A stretch of DNA of 64,000 nucleotides from assembly GCF_000264295.1 (NCBI RefSeq), contig NZ_AJXT01000005.1, positions 62,001 to 126,000 of the forward strand, written 5' to 3'. A program made the position numbers and the translations under genes. The notes beneath the pieces are model-generated. The model saw only the letters and a list, made by a program, of their open reading frames with translations, searched no databases and was not told where the DNA came from. Below are positions 54,540 through 63,447 of the stretch, in pieces. Each line of letters begins with the position of its first letter. The stretch's first letter is position 1. This DNA is from Rhodanobacter spathiphylli B39 (GTDB lineage: Bacteria > Pseudomonadota > Gammaproteobacteria > Xanthomonadales > Rhodanobacteraceae).

Positions 54540-56036
54540 ATGGACGCGCACGTTTTCCCCAATCGTCCCCGCGCATGGCCGCTGGCGCTGCTGCTGGCAG
54601 GCTCGCTGGCCGGTTGCGCCAGCATGCACGGGCTGCATACGCATGCGACGGCGATCGACCCGGCCCGGGTGGAAGCCAGCCAGAGCCTGGCGGGCAGCAA
54701 GCTCTCGGCCGCCGCGTGGCCGCAGGATGCCTGGTGGACCCGCTTCGGCGATCCGCAACTCGACCGCATGATGGACACCGCGCTGAGCGGCCAGCCCGGC
54801 CTGCGCATGGCCGAAGCGCGCGTGCGCCAGGCGCAGGCGGTTGCCGGCATCGTTGGTGCCTCGCTGTATCCGCAGGCGAACGCCAGCCTGCGCAGCACCC
54901 GCCAGCGCTTCAGCGAGGACGGCACGGTGCCGCCGCCGATCGCCGGCAGTTGGCAGACCATCAACGAGTTGTCGCTCGGGGTGGGCTACGAATTGGACTT
55001 CTGGGGCAAGAACCGTGCGGCGGTGGACGCGGCGCTCGATCGTGCGCACGCCGCCGACGTGGACCTTCAGGCGGCGCGGCTGATGCTGACCACGGCGCTG
55101 GCGCGCACCTATCTGCGGCTGGATCTGGCCTATGCGCAGCGCGACCTGGCGCAGGACACGCTGCAGCAGCGCGAGCAGACCTTGGCGTTGACCCGCCAGC
55201 GCGTCGCCGCGCAGATCGATTCGCAACTGGAACTGACCCAGGCCGAAGCCGCCTTGCCGGCCACGCGCGAGCGCCTCGCCGCGATCGGCGAGTCCATCGC
55301 GCTGATCAACAACCAGCTGGCCGCGCTGCAAGGGCAGGGGCCGGATGCCGGTGCGCGCATCGCGCGGCCGCAACTGGCCCAAGTGAGCGAGGTGAGCTTG
55401 CCAAGCAACCTGCCGGCCGAGCTGATCGGTCGACGCCCCGACGTGGTCGCCGACCGCTGGCGCGTCGAGGCCGCCAGCCAGGACATCAAGGTCGCCAAGG
55501 CGCAGTTCTATCCGAACATCAGCCTCAACGGCCTGGTCGGTTTGCAGAGCCGGGGCTTCGACAACTTCCTGGATGCCGGCAGCCGCGTGCTGGGCATCGG
55601 CCCGGCGATCTCGCTGCCGATCTTCGACGGCGGCCGCCTGCGCGGCAACCTCGGCGTGCGCCAGGCCGGCTACGACATGGCGGTGGAGCATTACAACGCC
55701 ACGGTGATCGCGGCGGTGCACGACGTGGTCGATCAACTGGTTTCGCTGCAGTGGCTGCAGCAGCAGGCGCACGAACAGGACGAAGCGCTGCGGCTTACCG
55801 AGCACGCCTACGAACTGGCCCAAGCGCGCTATCGCAGCGGGCTGGCCAATTACCTGCAGGTGTTGTCGGCCGAAGGCCAGGTGCTGGCGCAGAAGCAGCA
55901 AGTGCTGCAGTTGCAATCGCGCCAGCGCGAGCTACGGCTGAACCTGATCCGCGCGCTCGGTGGCGGCTATCAGCCTGCCGCCGTGCCCGGCGCCACCTCC
56001 GTTGCCCATGTCCAAGCCCCCGGGAGCAAATCATGA
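54540..56036 (+). CDS. NodT-family outer-membrane efflux lipoprotein
   Basis: A 498-residue outer-membrane factor of the TolC/OprM type. The lipoprotein signal is LLLAGSLAGCASMHG, with cysteine about residue 26 as acylation site. The two repeats of helical hairpin (RMAEARVRQAQAVAGIVGAS and EALRLTEHAYELAQARYRSG) and the GYELDFWGKNRAAVD segment typify the NodT group. Together with the membrane-fusion and MFS genes downstream it forms a three-part exporter to the outside. ATG 54540; overlaps the next gene by four bases. Confidence 0.93.
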   Translation: MDAHVFPNRPRAWPLALLLAGSLAGCASMHGLHTHATAIDPARVEASQSLAGSKLSAAAWPQDAWWTRFGDPQLDRMMDTALSGQPGLRMAEARVRQAQAVAGIVGASLYPQANASLRSTRQRFSEDGTVPPPIAGSWQTINELSLGVGYELDFWGKNRAAVDAALDRAHAADVDLQAARLMLTTALARTYLRLDLAYAQRDLAQDTLQQREQTLALTRQRVAAQIDSQLELTQAEAALPATRERLAAIGESIALINNQLAALQGQGPDAGARIARPQLAQVSEVSLPSNLPAELIGRRPDVVADRWRVEAASQDIKVAKAQFYPNISLNGLVGLQSRGFDNFLDAGSRVLGIGPAISLPIFDGGRLRGNLGVRQAGYDMAVEHYNATVIAAVHDVVDQLVSLQWLQQQAHEQDEALRLTEHAYELAQARYRSGLANYLQVLSAEGQVLAQKQQVLQLQSRQRELRLNLIRALGGGYQPAAVPGATSVAHVQAPGSKS

Positions 56037-57205
56037 ACACCGACGCACACACACCGCCCGCTGTCGCCGTGGCGCCGGCGCCATCACCGCGCTCGCGGCT
56101 GGGGCAGTGGCTGGCCATCGCCGCCGTGGCGATCGCGGTGATCGGCGCCGCGCTGTGGTGGATGCTCGCCGGCCAGTATCGCGAGGCCACCGAGGACGCC
56201 TACGTCAGCGGCAACGTGGTGGCGGTCACCGCGCAGGTCAGCGGCGTGGTCACCGCGATCGGCGCGGACAATACCGACTACGTGAAGGCCGGCGGCAACC
56301 TGGTCAAGCTGGACGACACCGATGCCCGGCTGGCGCTTTCGCGCGCCGAGGCGCAGCTGGCGCGCAGCGTGCGCATGGTGCGCGCGCAATACGCCAACGT
56401 GGGCCAGACGCGCGCCAACGTGGAGTTGCGCAAGGTCGAGCTGTCCAGGGCGAAGGCCGACCTCACGCGCCGGCGCGAACTGCTCGCCAGCGGCGCGATT
56501 TCCGGCGAGGAAGTGAAACACGCCGAGAACGCGGTGCACGCTGCCACCGCGGCGCTGGATGTGGCCACCCAGCAGGTCGCCGGCAGCAGCGCGCTGATCG
56601 GCCGCACCACGGTCGCCAGCAACCCCGACGTGCTGGCTGCCGCCTCGCAGGTGCGCGATGCATGGATAGCCGTCTATCGCACCAACGTGCCCGCGCCGGT
56701 CACCGGCCTGGTGACCAAGCGCAACGTGCAGCTCGGCCAGAAGATCAACCCGGGCGTGTCGCTGATGTCGGTGGTGCCGCTGGATCACCTGTGGGTGGAT
56801 GCGAACTTCAAGGAATCCCAGCTGCGGCACATCCGCATCGGCCAGAAGGTGGACCTGGTGGCCGACGTCTACGGCGACGACGTGGTCTACCACGGCACCG
56901 TGATCGGCCAGGACGCCGGCACCGGCAGCGCGTTCTCGCTGCTGCCGGCGCAGAACGCCACCGGCAACTGGATCAAGGTGGTGCAGCGCGTGCCGATCCG
57001 CATCGCGCTGGACCCGCAGCAGGTGGCGCAGCACCCGCTGCAACTCGGCCTGTCGATGAAGGTCACGGTGGCCACGCGCCAGCGCGAAGGCAGCCGCCTG
57101 GTGACGGCTGGCGCACCGGAGCACGGCTACCGCACCGACGTGTTCGCCCGCCAACTGGCCAGCGCCGATGCGGTGGTCGACAAGATCATCGCAGCCAACC
57201 AGTAG
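56033..57205 (+). CDS. EmrA/HlyD-type membrane fusion protein
   Basis: A 390-residue periplasmic adaptor with one N-terminal helix (WLAIAAVAIAVIGAALWWML). The lipoyl/barrel halves are seen as TEDAYVSGNVVAVTAQVSGV and VPAPVTGLVTKRNVQLGQKI; between them is a coiled-coil hairpin (RAEAQLARSVRMVRAQY to AENAVHAATAALDVATQQ). VDANFKESQLRHIRIGQKV belongs to the beta-barrel domain. EmrA type. Start overlaps the outer-membrane gene stop (ATGA); the MFS gene follows after 22 bp. Confidence 0.93.
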   Translation: MNTDAHTPPAVAVAPAPSPRSRLGQWLAIAAVAIAVIGAALWWMLAGQYREATEDAYVSGNVVAVTAQVSGVVTAIGADNTDYVKAGGNLVKLDDTDARLALSRAEAQLARSVRMVRAQYANVGQTRANVELRKVELSRAKADLTRRRELLASGAISGEEVKHAENAVHAATAALDVATQQVAGSSALIGRTTVASNPDVLAAASQVRDAWIAVYRTNVPAPVTGLVTKRNVQLGQKINPGVSLMSVVPLDHLWVDANFKESQLRHIRIGQKVDLVADVYGDDVVYHGTVIGQDAGTGSAFSLLPAQNATGNWIKVVQRVPIRIALDPQQVAQHPLQLGLSMKVTVATRQREGSRLVTAGAPEHGYRTDVFARQLASADAVVDKIIAANQ

Positions 57206-57227
57206 CCCCGCGCCGGAGACCATCGTC

Positions 57228-58757
57228 ATGAGCTCACGCAGGCGGGAATGGCTGGTATGCGCCACGATCTTCGTGCTGACCGCGATCGAGTTCCTGCAAT
57301 TGAGCATGGTCGCCTTCGGCGCCGGCCCGATCATGGGCGAGGTGAGCATCACGCCGGAGGACTTCAGCCTGATCGCGGCGGTCTACGCCAGCGTGGCGAT
57401 CCTGGTGATCTCGATGCAGCGCTGGTGGGTGACCCATCTCGGCGGACGGCTGTTCATCCAGTGCGCCACGGCGGTGTCGTTGCTCGGCGCGGTGCTGTGC
57501 GCGAGCAGCCATGATTTTGCCTCGTTCCTGCTGGGGCGCTTCGTGATGGCGCTGGGCGGCGGCGTATTGTTTACGTCGGCGCGCATGATCATCCATAACC
57601 GACTGGCCGGACCCAAGCGGTTCTACGGCATCAAGTCGCTGGCCTATGCGCTGGCGCTGTCCATCGCCGCCGGGCCGTGGCTGGCGGCGCAGATGGTGTC
57701 CGCCGATACGTGGTCGGCGATGTTCTGGCTGCTGGTGGTGCTCGACGTGGTGGCCTTCGTGCTCGCCAGCTTCAGCCTCGACAACAGCCTGCGCGGCTAC
57801 GAGCAAGGACGCAGCGACTGGAATCCGTGGCAACAGGTGCTGCTGGCCGGCGGCAGTTTCGGGCTGCTGTATTCGCTGCAGCGCTTCTACTACGACTTCT
57901 ATGGTGACGCGCTGTTCGTGATCGGCGTGCTGGCCGCGGCGCTGCTCGCCTTGGTTGTCTACGCCCATCACCAGCGTCGGCACCGGCAGCCCCTGCTGCA
58001 CCTGGGGCCGATGCTGCATGCGCGCTACATCGCCGGCATCGCGCTGTTCCTGTTCGGCTACCTGATGCTGGGCGCGAACAACTATGTCATCCCGGTGATG
58101 CTGCAGCGGACGCTTGGCTATTCGTGGGCAACCGTGGGCGACTTCGAGGCCGTCGGCGCCCTGGCAGCGGCGGCCACCTTCACCGTGGTGTCGAAGCTGT
58201 TGCCCCGGCACCCCGCGCCGCGCAAGTTCTGGATCACCGGCTTCGTCGCGCTCGGCCTGTTCGGCATCATGCTGGCGCGCTTCGATCCGGCAGCCAACCC
58301 GTGGCTGCACGTGCTGCCCGCGCTGGCCTGTTACAACATCTTCCTGTTGACCGTGTTGCCCATTGCCGCCATGCAGACGTTCCGGCAGATGGAGAGCGAC
58401 GAGACGCTGTTCTCCAACGCGCAGCAGGTGAAGAACATGCTGGCCCAGGCCGGCATCGCGCTGGGCATCTCGGCCGCCACCCTGGGCCAGCAGTGGCGGG
58501 CCACCGTCCACTACAACGTGCTCAACGCGCAGGTGACGCCGGACAACCCGATCTACCAGGCCACCATCCACCACATCCAGGACGCGTTGTCGGCCAGTGT
58601 CGGTCCGGCACAGGCCGGCCAGATCGCAGTGGCGCGCGTGGCGCAGATGCTGGGCCAGCAGGCCGCGCTGCTGGCCAATATCGACCATTTCATCCTGATC
58701 GCCGTACTCGCCGCGCTGGGCATCGTGGTGACGCTGATGCAGCGCGTGTTCAAGTGA
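57228..58757 (+). CDS. EmrB/DHA2-type MFS efflux protein
   Basis: A 509-residue, fourteen-helix MFS exporter in the drug:H+ antiporter-2 group. Conserved elements include the helix 1 opening LTAIEFLQLSMVAFGAGPIM, LGGRLFIQCA in place of the canonical loop 2-3 motif, FLLGRFVMALGGGVLFTSARM and FQQMESDETLFSNAQQVKNM near helix 11 (partial). The canonical DRxGRR motif of loop 2-3 is weak. It works with the two preceding genes; ligand unknown. ATG 57228 with CCGGAG upstream. Stop overlaps the second marR gene (GTGA). Confidence 0.9.
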   Translation: MSSRRREWLVCATIFVLTAIEFLQLSMVAFGAGPIMGEVSITPEDFSLIAAVYASVAILVISMQRWWVTHLGGRLFIQCATAVSLLGAVLCASSHDFASFLLGRFVMALGGGVLFTSARMIIHNRLAGPKRFYGIKSLAYALALSIAAGPWLAAQMVSADTWSAMFWLLVVLDVVAFVLASFSLDNSLRGYEQGRSDWNPWQQVLLAGGSFGLLYSLQRFYYDFYGDALFVIGVLAAALLALVVYAHHQRRHRQPLLHLGPMLHARYIAGIALFLFGYLMLGANNYVIPVMLQRTLGYSWATVGDFEAVGALAAAATFTVVSKLLPRHPAPRKFWITGFVALGLFGIMLARFDPAANPWLHVLPALACYNIFLLTVLPIAAMQTFRQMESDETLFSNAQQVKNMLAQAGIALGISAATLGQQWRATVHYNVLNAQVTPDNPIYQATIHHIQDALSASVGPAQAGQIAVARVAQMLGQQAALLANIDHFILIAVLAALGIVVTLMQRVFK

Positions 58758-59275
58758 ATGCGTCGCCCCATGGCATCGCCAACGATGCGGATGCATTGAC
58801 GGTGCGCGCACCGCTGGTGCCGCCGGCCAACGCGGGCATGCGCAAACTGCTGCTCGCCGTGGAACGCTTGCACAAGGGCCTGCAGCAGGCCATCGAAGAC
58901 TTGCTGGCGCCGCACGCGCTGTCCGTGTCCCAGTGGCTGACCCTCTGCGCCGTGGCCGAGGAGGGCGGGCGCACCCTGACCCATCTGGCACGGCAGCTGG
59001 ATCGCGATGCCGGTTCGCTGTCGCGGGCGGTTTACCTGCTCAGCCAGCGCGGCTTGTTGAGCCCCCTGCGCAATCCGCACGACCGGCGCAGCAGCCGGTT
59101 ATCGCTCACGCCGGAAGGCCAGCGCATCCACCAGGACGTGGCGCCACGCATCGCGCGGCTGCTGGTCGCGCTGGATGCAACGCAGGCCCGGGCCGGCCAC
59201 GCGCATGCGTCCGTTTCCCCGGTGTTGGACGACCTCGCCGCGCGGATCGAGCAGTGCAGGCAGCGAACCCCGTAG
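58754..59275 (+). CDS. MarR-family transcriptional regulator, end of the efflux operon
   Basis: A 173-residue MarR regulator. The winged helix reads SVSQWLTLCAVAEEGGRTLT, HLARQLDRDAGSLSRAVYLL and LLSPLRNPHDRRSSRLSLTP. GTG 58754 overlaps the MFS stop, so the protein is translated with the pump; ATG 58838 would start inside the first helix and is less likely. Its target is unclear: it may act with the first MarR on the same operators or elsewhere. Two MarR genes flanking one pump operon is unusual. Confidence 0.85.
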   Translation: MNASPHGIANDADALTVRAPLVPPANAGMRKLLLAVERLHKGLQQAIEDLLAPHALSVSQWLTLCAVAEEGGRTLTHLARQLDRDAGSLSRAVYLLSQRGLLSPLRNPHDRRSSRLSLTPEGQRIHQDVAPRIARLLVALDATQARAGHAHASVSPVLDDLAARIEQCRQRTP

Positions 59276-59431
59276 GCCTGATGGCGCGTCTTTCGACGCC
59301 AGGGTCGGCGCATCGTGTGGATGTGACGGGAAAAGCCTAGCGGCGGCGTTTTCGTGCAAGTGGAAGGGTGGCGCGGGTGCTCTGATGCCTCTCGTGCCCC
59401 CGTGTTCCAAACTGCCCAAGGGAGAGTCACC

Positions 59432-60436
59432 ATGAAGACTTGCAATACGTCGTCGTTCAAATGGCTGCCGCTGGCTGCAGCACTGATCGCCGGCAGCGCG
59501 AACGCCCAGGTGAGCTCGCCACAGCCGCCGCTGAAGTACACGCCCACGCAGATGGTCGAGACGCTGCACGGCGTGTTCGGCGATCACCATGCGCGCGCCA
59601 TCCATACCAAGGGCATCATGCTGACCGGCCGCTTTACCCCGTCGCCCGAGGCTGCGCGGGTTTCCAGCGCGGTGCATCTGCACGGCGCCAGCGTGCCCAT
59701 CATCGTGCGCTTCTCGAATTTCGTCGGCGTGCCGGATGCGCCGGACAACGACCCGATGTCGTCGCCGCGCGGCATGGCCATCCGCTTCACCCTGCCTGAT
59801 GGCAGCAGCACCGACATCGTGTCGCACTCGTTCAACGGCTTTCCCAGCCAGAACGCCGACCAGTTCCGCGAGCTGCTGCAGGCCATCGCCGCCAGCGGTC
59901 CCGACGCCGCCAAGCCGACCGCTTTGGACGGCTATCTGGCCACGCATCCGGCGGCAAAACATTTCCTGACCGTGGCCAAGCCCGCGCCGGTCAGTTACGC
60001 CACGCTGCCGTACTACGGCGTCAACACCTTCAAGTTCATCAATGCGCGCGGCAAGGTCACCTACGGTCGCTACCAGATCGTCCCGCTGGCGCCGGCGCAG
60101 TACCTGAGCGATGCGCAGGCGAAAGCCGCCGCGCCGGAATATCTGTCGAAGGAAATCGGCGAGAGGGTGGCGCAAGGCCCCCTGCGGTTCCGCCTGATGC
60201 TCCAGGTTGCCGGCAAAAACGATCACATCGACGACCCGTCCATCGCCTGGCCGGACGCGCGGCCGCAGGTCGAGCTGGGCGTCATCGCCATCGATCACCT
60301 GGTGCCGGACAGCGTGGCGGCGGAAAAGAAAATCGTGTTCATGCCGAACAGCCTGCCCAAGGGCATCGAGGTGGAGGACCAGATGGTCAACTTCCGTTCG
60401 GCCGCCTACGGCGTGTCGTTCAGCGCGCGGCAGTAA
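59432..60436 (+). CDS. Catalase-family (SrpA-like) exported heme protein
   Basis: A 334-residue protein with a signal peptide (FKWLPLAAALIAGSANAQ) and a reduced catalase core: ARAIHTKGIMLTGRFTPS with the distal histidine (~58), the IIVRFSNFVGVPDAPDNDP segment, MSSPRGMAIRF, and the C-terminal FRSAAYGVSFSARQ, where the tyrosine is the likely proximal heme ligand. It lacks the large C-terminal parts of true catalases. SrpA-like proteins are periplasmic peroxidases or catalases. ATG 59432 with GGGAGAG upstream. An HTHP-like gene follows after 35 bp. Confidence 0.88.
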   Translation: MKTCNTSSFKWLPLAAALIAGSANAQVSSPQPPLKYTPTQMVETLHGVFGDHHARAIHTKGIMLTGRFTPSPEAARVSSAVHLHGASVPIIVRFSNFVGVPDAPDNDPMSSPRGMAIRFTLPDGSSTDIVSHSFNGFPSQNADQFRELLQAIAASGPDAAKPTALDGYLATHPAAKHFLTVAKPAPVSYATLPYYGVNTFKFINARGKVTYGRYQIVPLAPAQYLSDAQAKAAAPEYLSKEIGERVAQGPLRFRLMLQVAGKNDHIDDPSIAWPDARPQVELGVIAIDHLVPDSVAAEKKIVFMPNSLPKGIEVEDQMVNFRSAAYGVSFSARQ

Positions 60437-60471
60437 GACCCACCACGGTCACCCAATCTCGGAGCACCGCC

Positions 60472-60714
60472 ATGTCCTTCGCCCTGGTACCCGGCAATAC
60501 GTTGATCACCGCTACGCCCGAGGAGGGCCGGCAGCTCGCCTTCAAGCTGGCCCGGCTGGCCATCAAGGCAACCCAGCCCGACGACGCGATCCGTGGCCGC
60601 TTGCGTGACGTCTACGCGACCGACCCGGCGATGCTGATGGCGGCAGGCCATACGGTAGCGGTCGAATTCGCCACGATTGCTGCCGCCAACCACTATTGGC
60701 GCGTATCCGCGTGA
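60472..60714 (+). CDS. Hexameric tyrosine-coordinated heme protein (HTHP) family
   Basis: An 80-residue protein that matches the HTHP family as I remember it: TPEEGRQLAFKLARLAIKAT, PDDAIRGRLRDVYATDP and FATIAAANHYWRVS. Members form hexamers, each subunit holding one heme through a tyrosine, here Tyr48 in RDVYATD, and have weak peroxidase and catalase activity. No signal peptide, so it would be cytoplasmic or exported by another route. ATG 60472, with GGAGCACC upstream. It follows a catalase-like gene, suggesting a joint role in peroxide handling. Confidence 0.82.
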   Translation: MSFALVPGNTLITATPEEGRQLAFKLARLAIKATQPDDAIRGRLRDVYATDPAMLMAAGHTVAVEFATIAAANHYWRVSA

Positions 60715-60896
60715 GCGCGGTGCGCCGCTCCCTGGTCGATCGTTCCCAACCGCCGCAACGTGATGGCCACGGGCTGCCGCACGGCAGCCTGCGCCACGAC
60801 TGCGTGCTGTACTTTCGCGATCTGGCGGTGGCGACGATCATCTTCGTGCCGTTCTGGAGCCTGCTTCATCTGCTGCGGGTCTCTGGTTCGCACTGA
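60711..60896 (+). CDS. Small single-helix membrane protein (possible)
   Basis: A 61-codon frame that starts at a GTG overlapping the HTHP stop (GTGA) and ends before a gap. It has an arginine-rich N-terminal part and a single hydrophobic segment (LAVATIIFVPFWSLLHLL). The overlap suggests translational coupling with the heme protein; no homologue is recognised. It could be spurious. Confidence 0.4.
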   Translation: MSAVRRSLVDRSQPPQRDGHGLPHGSLRHDCVLYFRDLAVATIIFVPFWSLLHLLRVSGSH

Positions 60897-60992
60897 AGCG
60901 TGGCCGTGCCACGACCTGCGAAGCCAGTCCCGACACCGATGCAGCCGCAGGCGGGGCGCATCAGCGACGCGCCCCGCCATTATTTGCGGCCG

Positions 60993-61430
60993 TCAGGCCG
61001 GCATCTTGCGGAAGGCGATGGAGAACCGGTTCCAGCCGTTGATTGCCACCACCAGCAAGGTGAGGTCGGTGATCTCCTCGTCGGTGAAATGTGGCTGCAC
61101 CGCCTGCCACACGTCATCAGGCACGTGGTCACTGCTGACCAGGGTCAGCGATTCGGTCCAGGCCAGCGCGGCGCGTTCGCGCTCGCTGAAGAACGGCGTT
61201 TCGCGCCAGGCGCTGATCGTGGCGAGGCGCCGATCGTCCTCGCCACCCTTGCGCGCGTCCGCCGTGTGCATGTCCATGCAGTACGCGCAGCCGTTGATCT
61301 GCGAAGCGCGCAGGCGCACCAGTTCGACCAGCCCCTTTTCCAGGGAGGATTTTCCGACGCGCTGTTCCAGGCCGATCATGGCCTTGATCGCTTCCGGGCT
61401 GGACTTGTAGAAATCGAGACGCTGGTTCAT
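60993..61430 (-). CDS. AhpD-like carboxymuconolactone decarboxylase family protein
   Basis: A 145-residue all-helical CMD-family protein. The redox centre is NGCAYCMDMHTADARKGG, with the CXXC pair and nearby histidine typical of AhpD-type peroxidase-associated proteins. The opening MNQRLDFYKSSPEAIKAMIG and the LLVVAINGWNRFSIAFRKMP closing are standard. ATG 61430 with GGGG upstream; ATG 61442 is an alternative. Its closeness to catalase- and HTHP-like genes makes a peroxide-related function reasonable. Confidence 0.9.
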   Translation of the reverse strand: MNQRLDFYKSSPEAIKAMIGLEQRVGKSSLEKGLVELVRLRASQINGCAYCMDMHTADARKGGEDDRRLATISAWRETPFFSERERAALAWTESLTLVSSDHVPDDVWQAVQPHFTDEEITDLTLLVVAINGWNRFSIAFRKMPA

Positions 61431-61640
61431 GGCGAACCCCATGGCAGTTGATGGAACGGACAACTCTAGGGCGCCGCGAACAAGCTGGATTGAACATTCT
61501 CGCCCTGCATTGCGCATTCGCGATCGACAGGCGATCGAGGCCAACGAGCGACAAAGAGTCAACAACGCGCAAAAACGGACAATCCGCCACCGCCGGGTCT
61601 GACTATCGTCGAGTCCGTCATCAGCGAAGAGGGCGACGGG

Positions 61641-61970
61641 ATGGGCGCGATACCTTCGATCCAGCGGTCGGCAAAGCGGTCACTGCAGGCCATGCTTGTG
61701 GCGGCGTACCACGTCGACCCCTCCGACCAGCTGATTGCGCCAGTGGGTGCGGAAAGCTACAGCACCGTGTTCAGCCTGATTCCCGCCGCACTGGCCGTGC
61801 TGCGCGTGGCCGCCGAGATCGAGCCGGACCCGGCCGACGTGATGCACTGGTACCGGCAAACCCGGATTGCCGAGCTCGGCTACCTCACCGCGGCGGAGCT
61901 GGTCTCGCTCGGGCGTACCGAAACGGTGATCGCCTTCCTGAGTTCGATACGCGACGGCCAGCGCGGCTGA
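61641..61970 (+). CDS. Small protein with DUF2384-like C terminus (1)
   Basis: A 109-residue protein I do not firmly recognise. Its C-terminal 50 residues (PADVMHWYRQTRIAEL, LTAAELVSLGRTETVIAFLSSIRDG) follow the W...L.T..EL...G....V...L pattern of the DUF2384 (MbcA/ParS/Xre toxin-binding) domain. No RES-type toxin gene is adjacent. ATG 61641 with GGGCGACGGG upstream. The next gene has a similar pattern. Confidence 0.6.
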   Translation: MGAIPSIQRSAKRSLQAMLVAAYHVDPSDQLIAPVGAESYSTVFSLIPAALAVLRVAAEIEPDPADVMHWYRQTRIAELGYLTAAELVSLGRTETVIAFLSSIRDGQRG

Positions 61971-62021
61971 CGGCCGTCGCGCGTCGCGCCGTTCCACCGA
62001 GAACTTTCCAGCGAGCATCCC

Positions 62022-62339
62022 ATGCGCAAATCAACCATGAACTTCAGTGAAGTCGCCCGCGAGATCGCGCGGATCAATTCGCAGCGGGACCAGATCGTGC
62101 TGGACGCGTTCTCCACCCTGGAATGCCGGCATGCCACGCTGGCCCAAACGCTGCTGGACAACGTGGGCAACCGTCAGCGCGCGGCCTACTGGATGTGCAC
62201 GCATCAGAAGGCGTTCGAGGGTCGCACCGCCTACGAAGTGCTGGCGGACGGCGACGAGGACCAGGTCTGGGAGCGCATACCCGGCAACCCGGAGGGCGAG
62301 CCGATGAATCGCCTCGAGCGGTCGCGCATGGCGTACTGA
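62022..62339 (+). CDS. Small protein with DUF2384-like C terminus (2)
   Basis: A 105-residue protein with RQRAAYWMCTHQKAFEGRTA and YEVLADGDEDQVWERI, again close to the DUF2384 pattern (W...H..F.GRT.YE.L..G....V). The N-terminal half is an amphipathic helix pair (SEVAREIARINSQRDQIVLD). Fifty-two bp after the previous gene and probably co-transcribed. ATG 62022; ATG 62037 is possible. The function is unknown; antitoxin-like or regulator-binding roles are inferences. Confidence 0.6.
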   Translation: MRKSTMNFSEVAREIARINSQRDQIVLDAFSTLECRHATLAQTLLDNVGNRQRAAYWMCTHQKAFEGRTAYEVLADGDEDQVWERIPGNPEGEPMNRLERSRMAY

Positions 62340-62523
62340 AGCCATGGCGCAGGCATGTGCGGCGAAAAGGCAGAGGGACGTCCATACGTCTGAACCGGCG
62401 GCGCATGCAGGGTAGGTGAGATCTACCCAAACGAGGGCATCACCACGCCAGCTTCCTGCCTACGATCATTCCCGACCCTCGCGCCAACGCGAGCTGCGGA
62501 CACCTCGTCCGGGGACGGCAGAC

Positions 62524-63432
62524 ATGCTGCAGGGAATTTTCGGCGAGCGCCTGGGACGCTCGTTCGATCTGGGCGATCCGCCCACGGTGCTGAGCTCCAC
62601 GTCGGGTGGCCAGGCCCTGGCCGCCACCGAAATCCGCTTCGATCCTTCCGCTGAAGGCTTCCGTGCGCCGCTGGGCAACGACGACGGCTACCTGGTGGGC
62701 CTGCAGTTTCGCGCGCTGCGCCGGCACGAGCTGTGGCTGGACGGCGCGCCGGTGCCGGTGCAGCCGTTCGAGCGCGGCTGCAGCTGCATCTACGACCTGA
62801 AACGCGATCCCGTCGCGTGGCTGGGCGAGCCGGTGCATTCGCTGAATTTCTACGTGCCATGCCAGGCGCTCGCGGAACTGGCCGACGAGCTGGGCCAGTC
62901 CGCCTGCAACGAGCTTCGCCAGGAGCCGGGCCGCTTCGTCGACGACCGCGTGATCGACTGCCTGGGCCAGTGCCTGCTGCCCGCCCTGCACGGCACGCAA
63001 CGCGGCAACCAGCTGTTCGTCGACTACGTACTGCTGGCAGTGCGCCACCACCTGGCGTCCAGCTATGGCGGCATGCGCACCGTCAGCCAGACCATCCAGG
63101 GCGGGCTGGCGGCATGGCAACAGCGCAAGGCCAAGGAACTGATGCGCGCCAATCTGGTCAGCGGCATCGCGCTGGAAGAGCTTGCCCAGGCCTGCCGGTT
63201 GTCCACCAGCGCCTTCGTGCGCGCCTTCCGGAAAAGCGTGGGCATGCCGCCGCACCAGTGGCTGCTGCAACGGCGCATCGACCGCGCCATGGAATTGATG
63301 CGCGACCGCTCGCTGCAACTGGCCGACGTGGCGTTGTCGTCCGGCTTTGCCGACCAGAGCCACTTCACCCGCAGCTTCGGTCGCAGGGTAGGGCGAAGCC
63401 CCGGGGCATGGCGCCGCGATTGCGCGGCCTGA
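62524..63432 (+). CDS. AraC-family transcriptional regulator
   Basis: A 302-residue AraC-type regulator. The C-terminal double helix-turn-helix is SGIALEELAQACRLSTSAFV and RSLQLADVALSSGFADQSHF, ending GRSPGAWRRD. The N-terminal part is a sensor domain with no strong match; LVGLQFRALRRHELWLDGAP and HSLNFYVPCQALAELADELG lie in it. ATG 62524 with GGGGA upstream; in-frame residues before it are not conserved-looking. The target is unknown; upstream small genes or genes beyond the window are candidates. Confidence 0.88.
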   Translation: MLQGIFGERLGRSFDLGDPPTVLSSTSGGQALAATEIRFDPSAEGFRAPLGNDDGYLVGLQFRALRRHELWLDGAPVPVQPFERGCSCIYDLKRDPVAWLGEPVHSLNFYVPCQALAELADELGQSACNELRQEPGRFVDDRVIDCLGQCLLPALHGTQRGNQLFVDYVLLAVRHHLASSYGGMRTVSQTIQGGLAAWQQRKAKELMRANLVSGIALEELAQACRLSTSAFVRAFRKSVGMPPHQWLLQRRIDRAMELMRDRSLQLADVALSSGFADQSHFTRSFGRRVGRSPGAWRRDCAA

Positions 63433-63447
63433 CAAGCGCAAGCGGGC

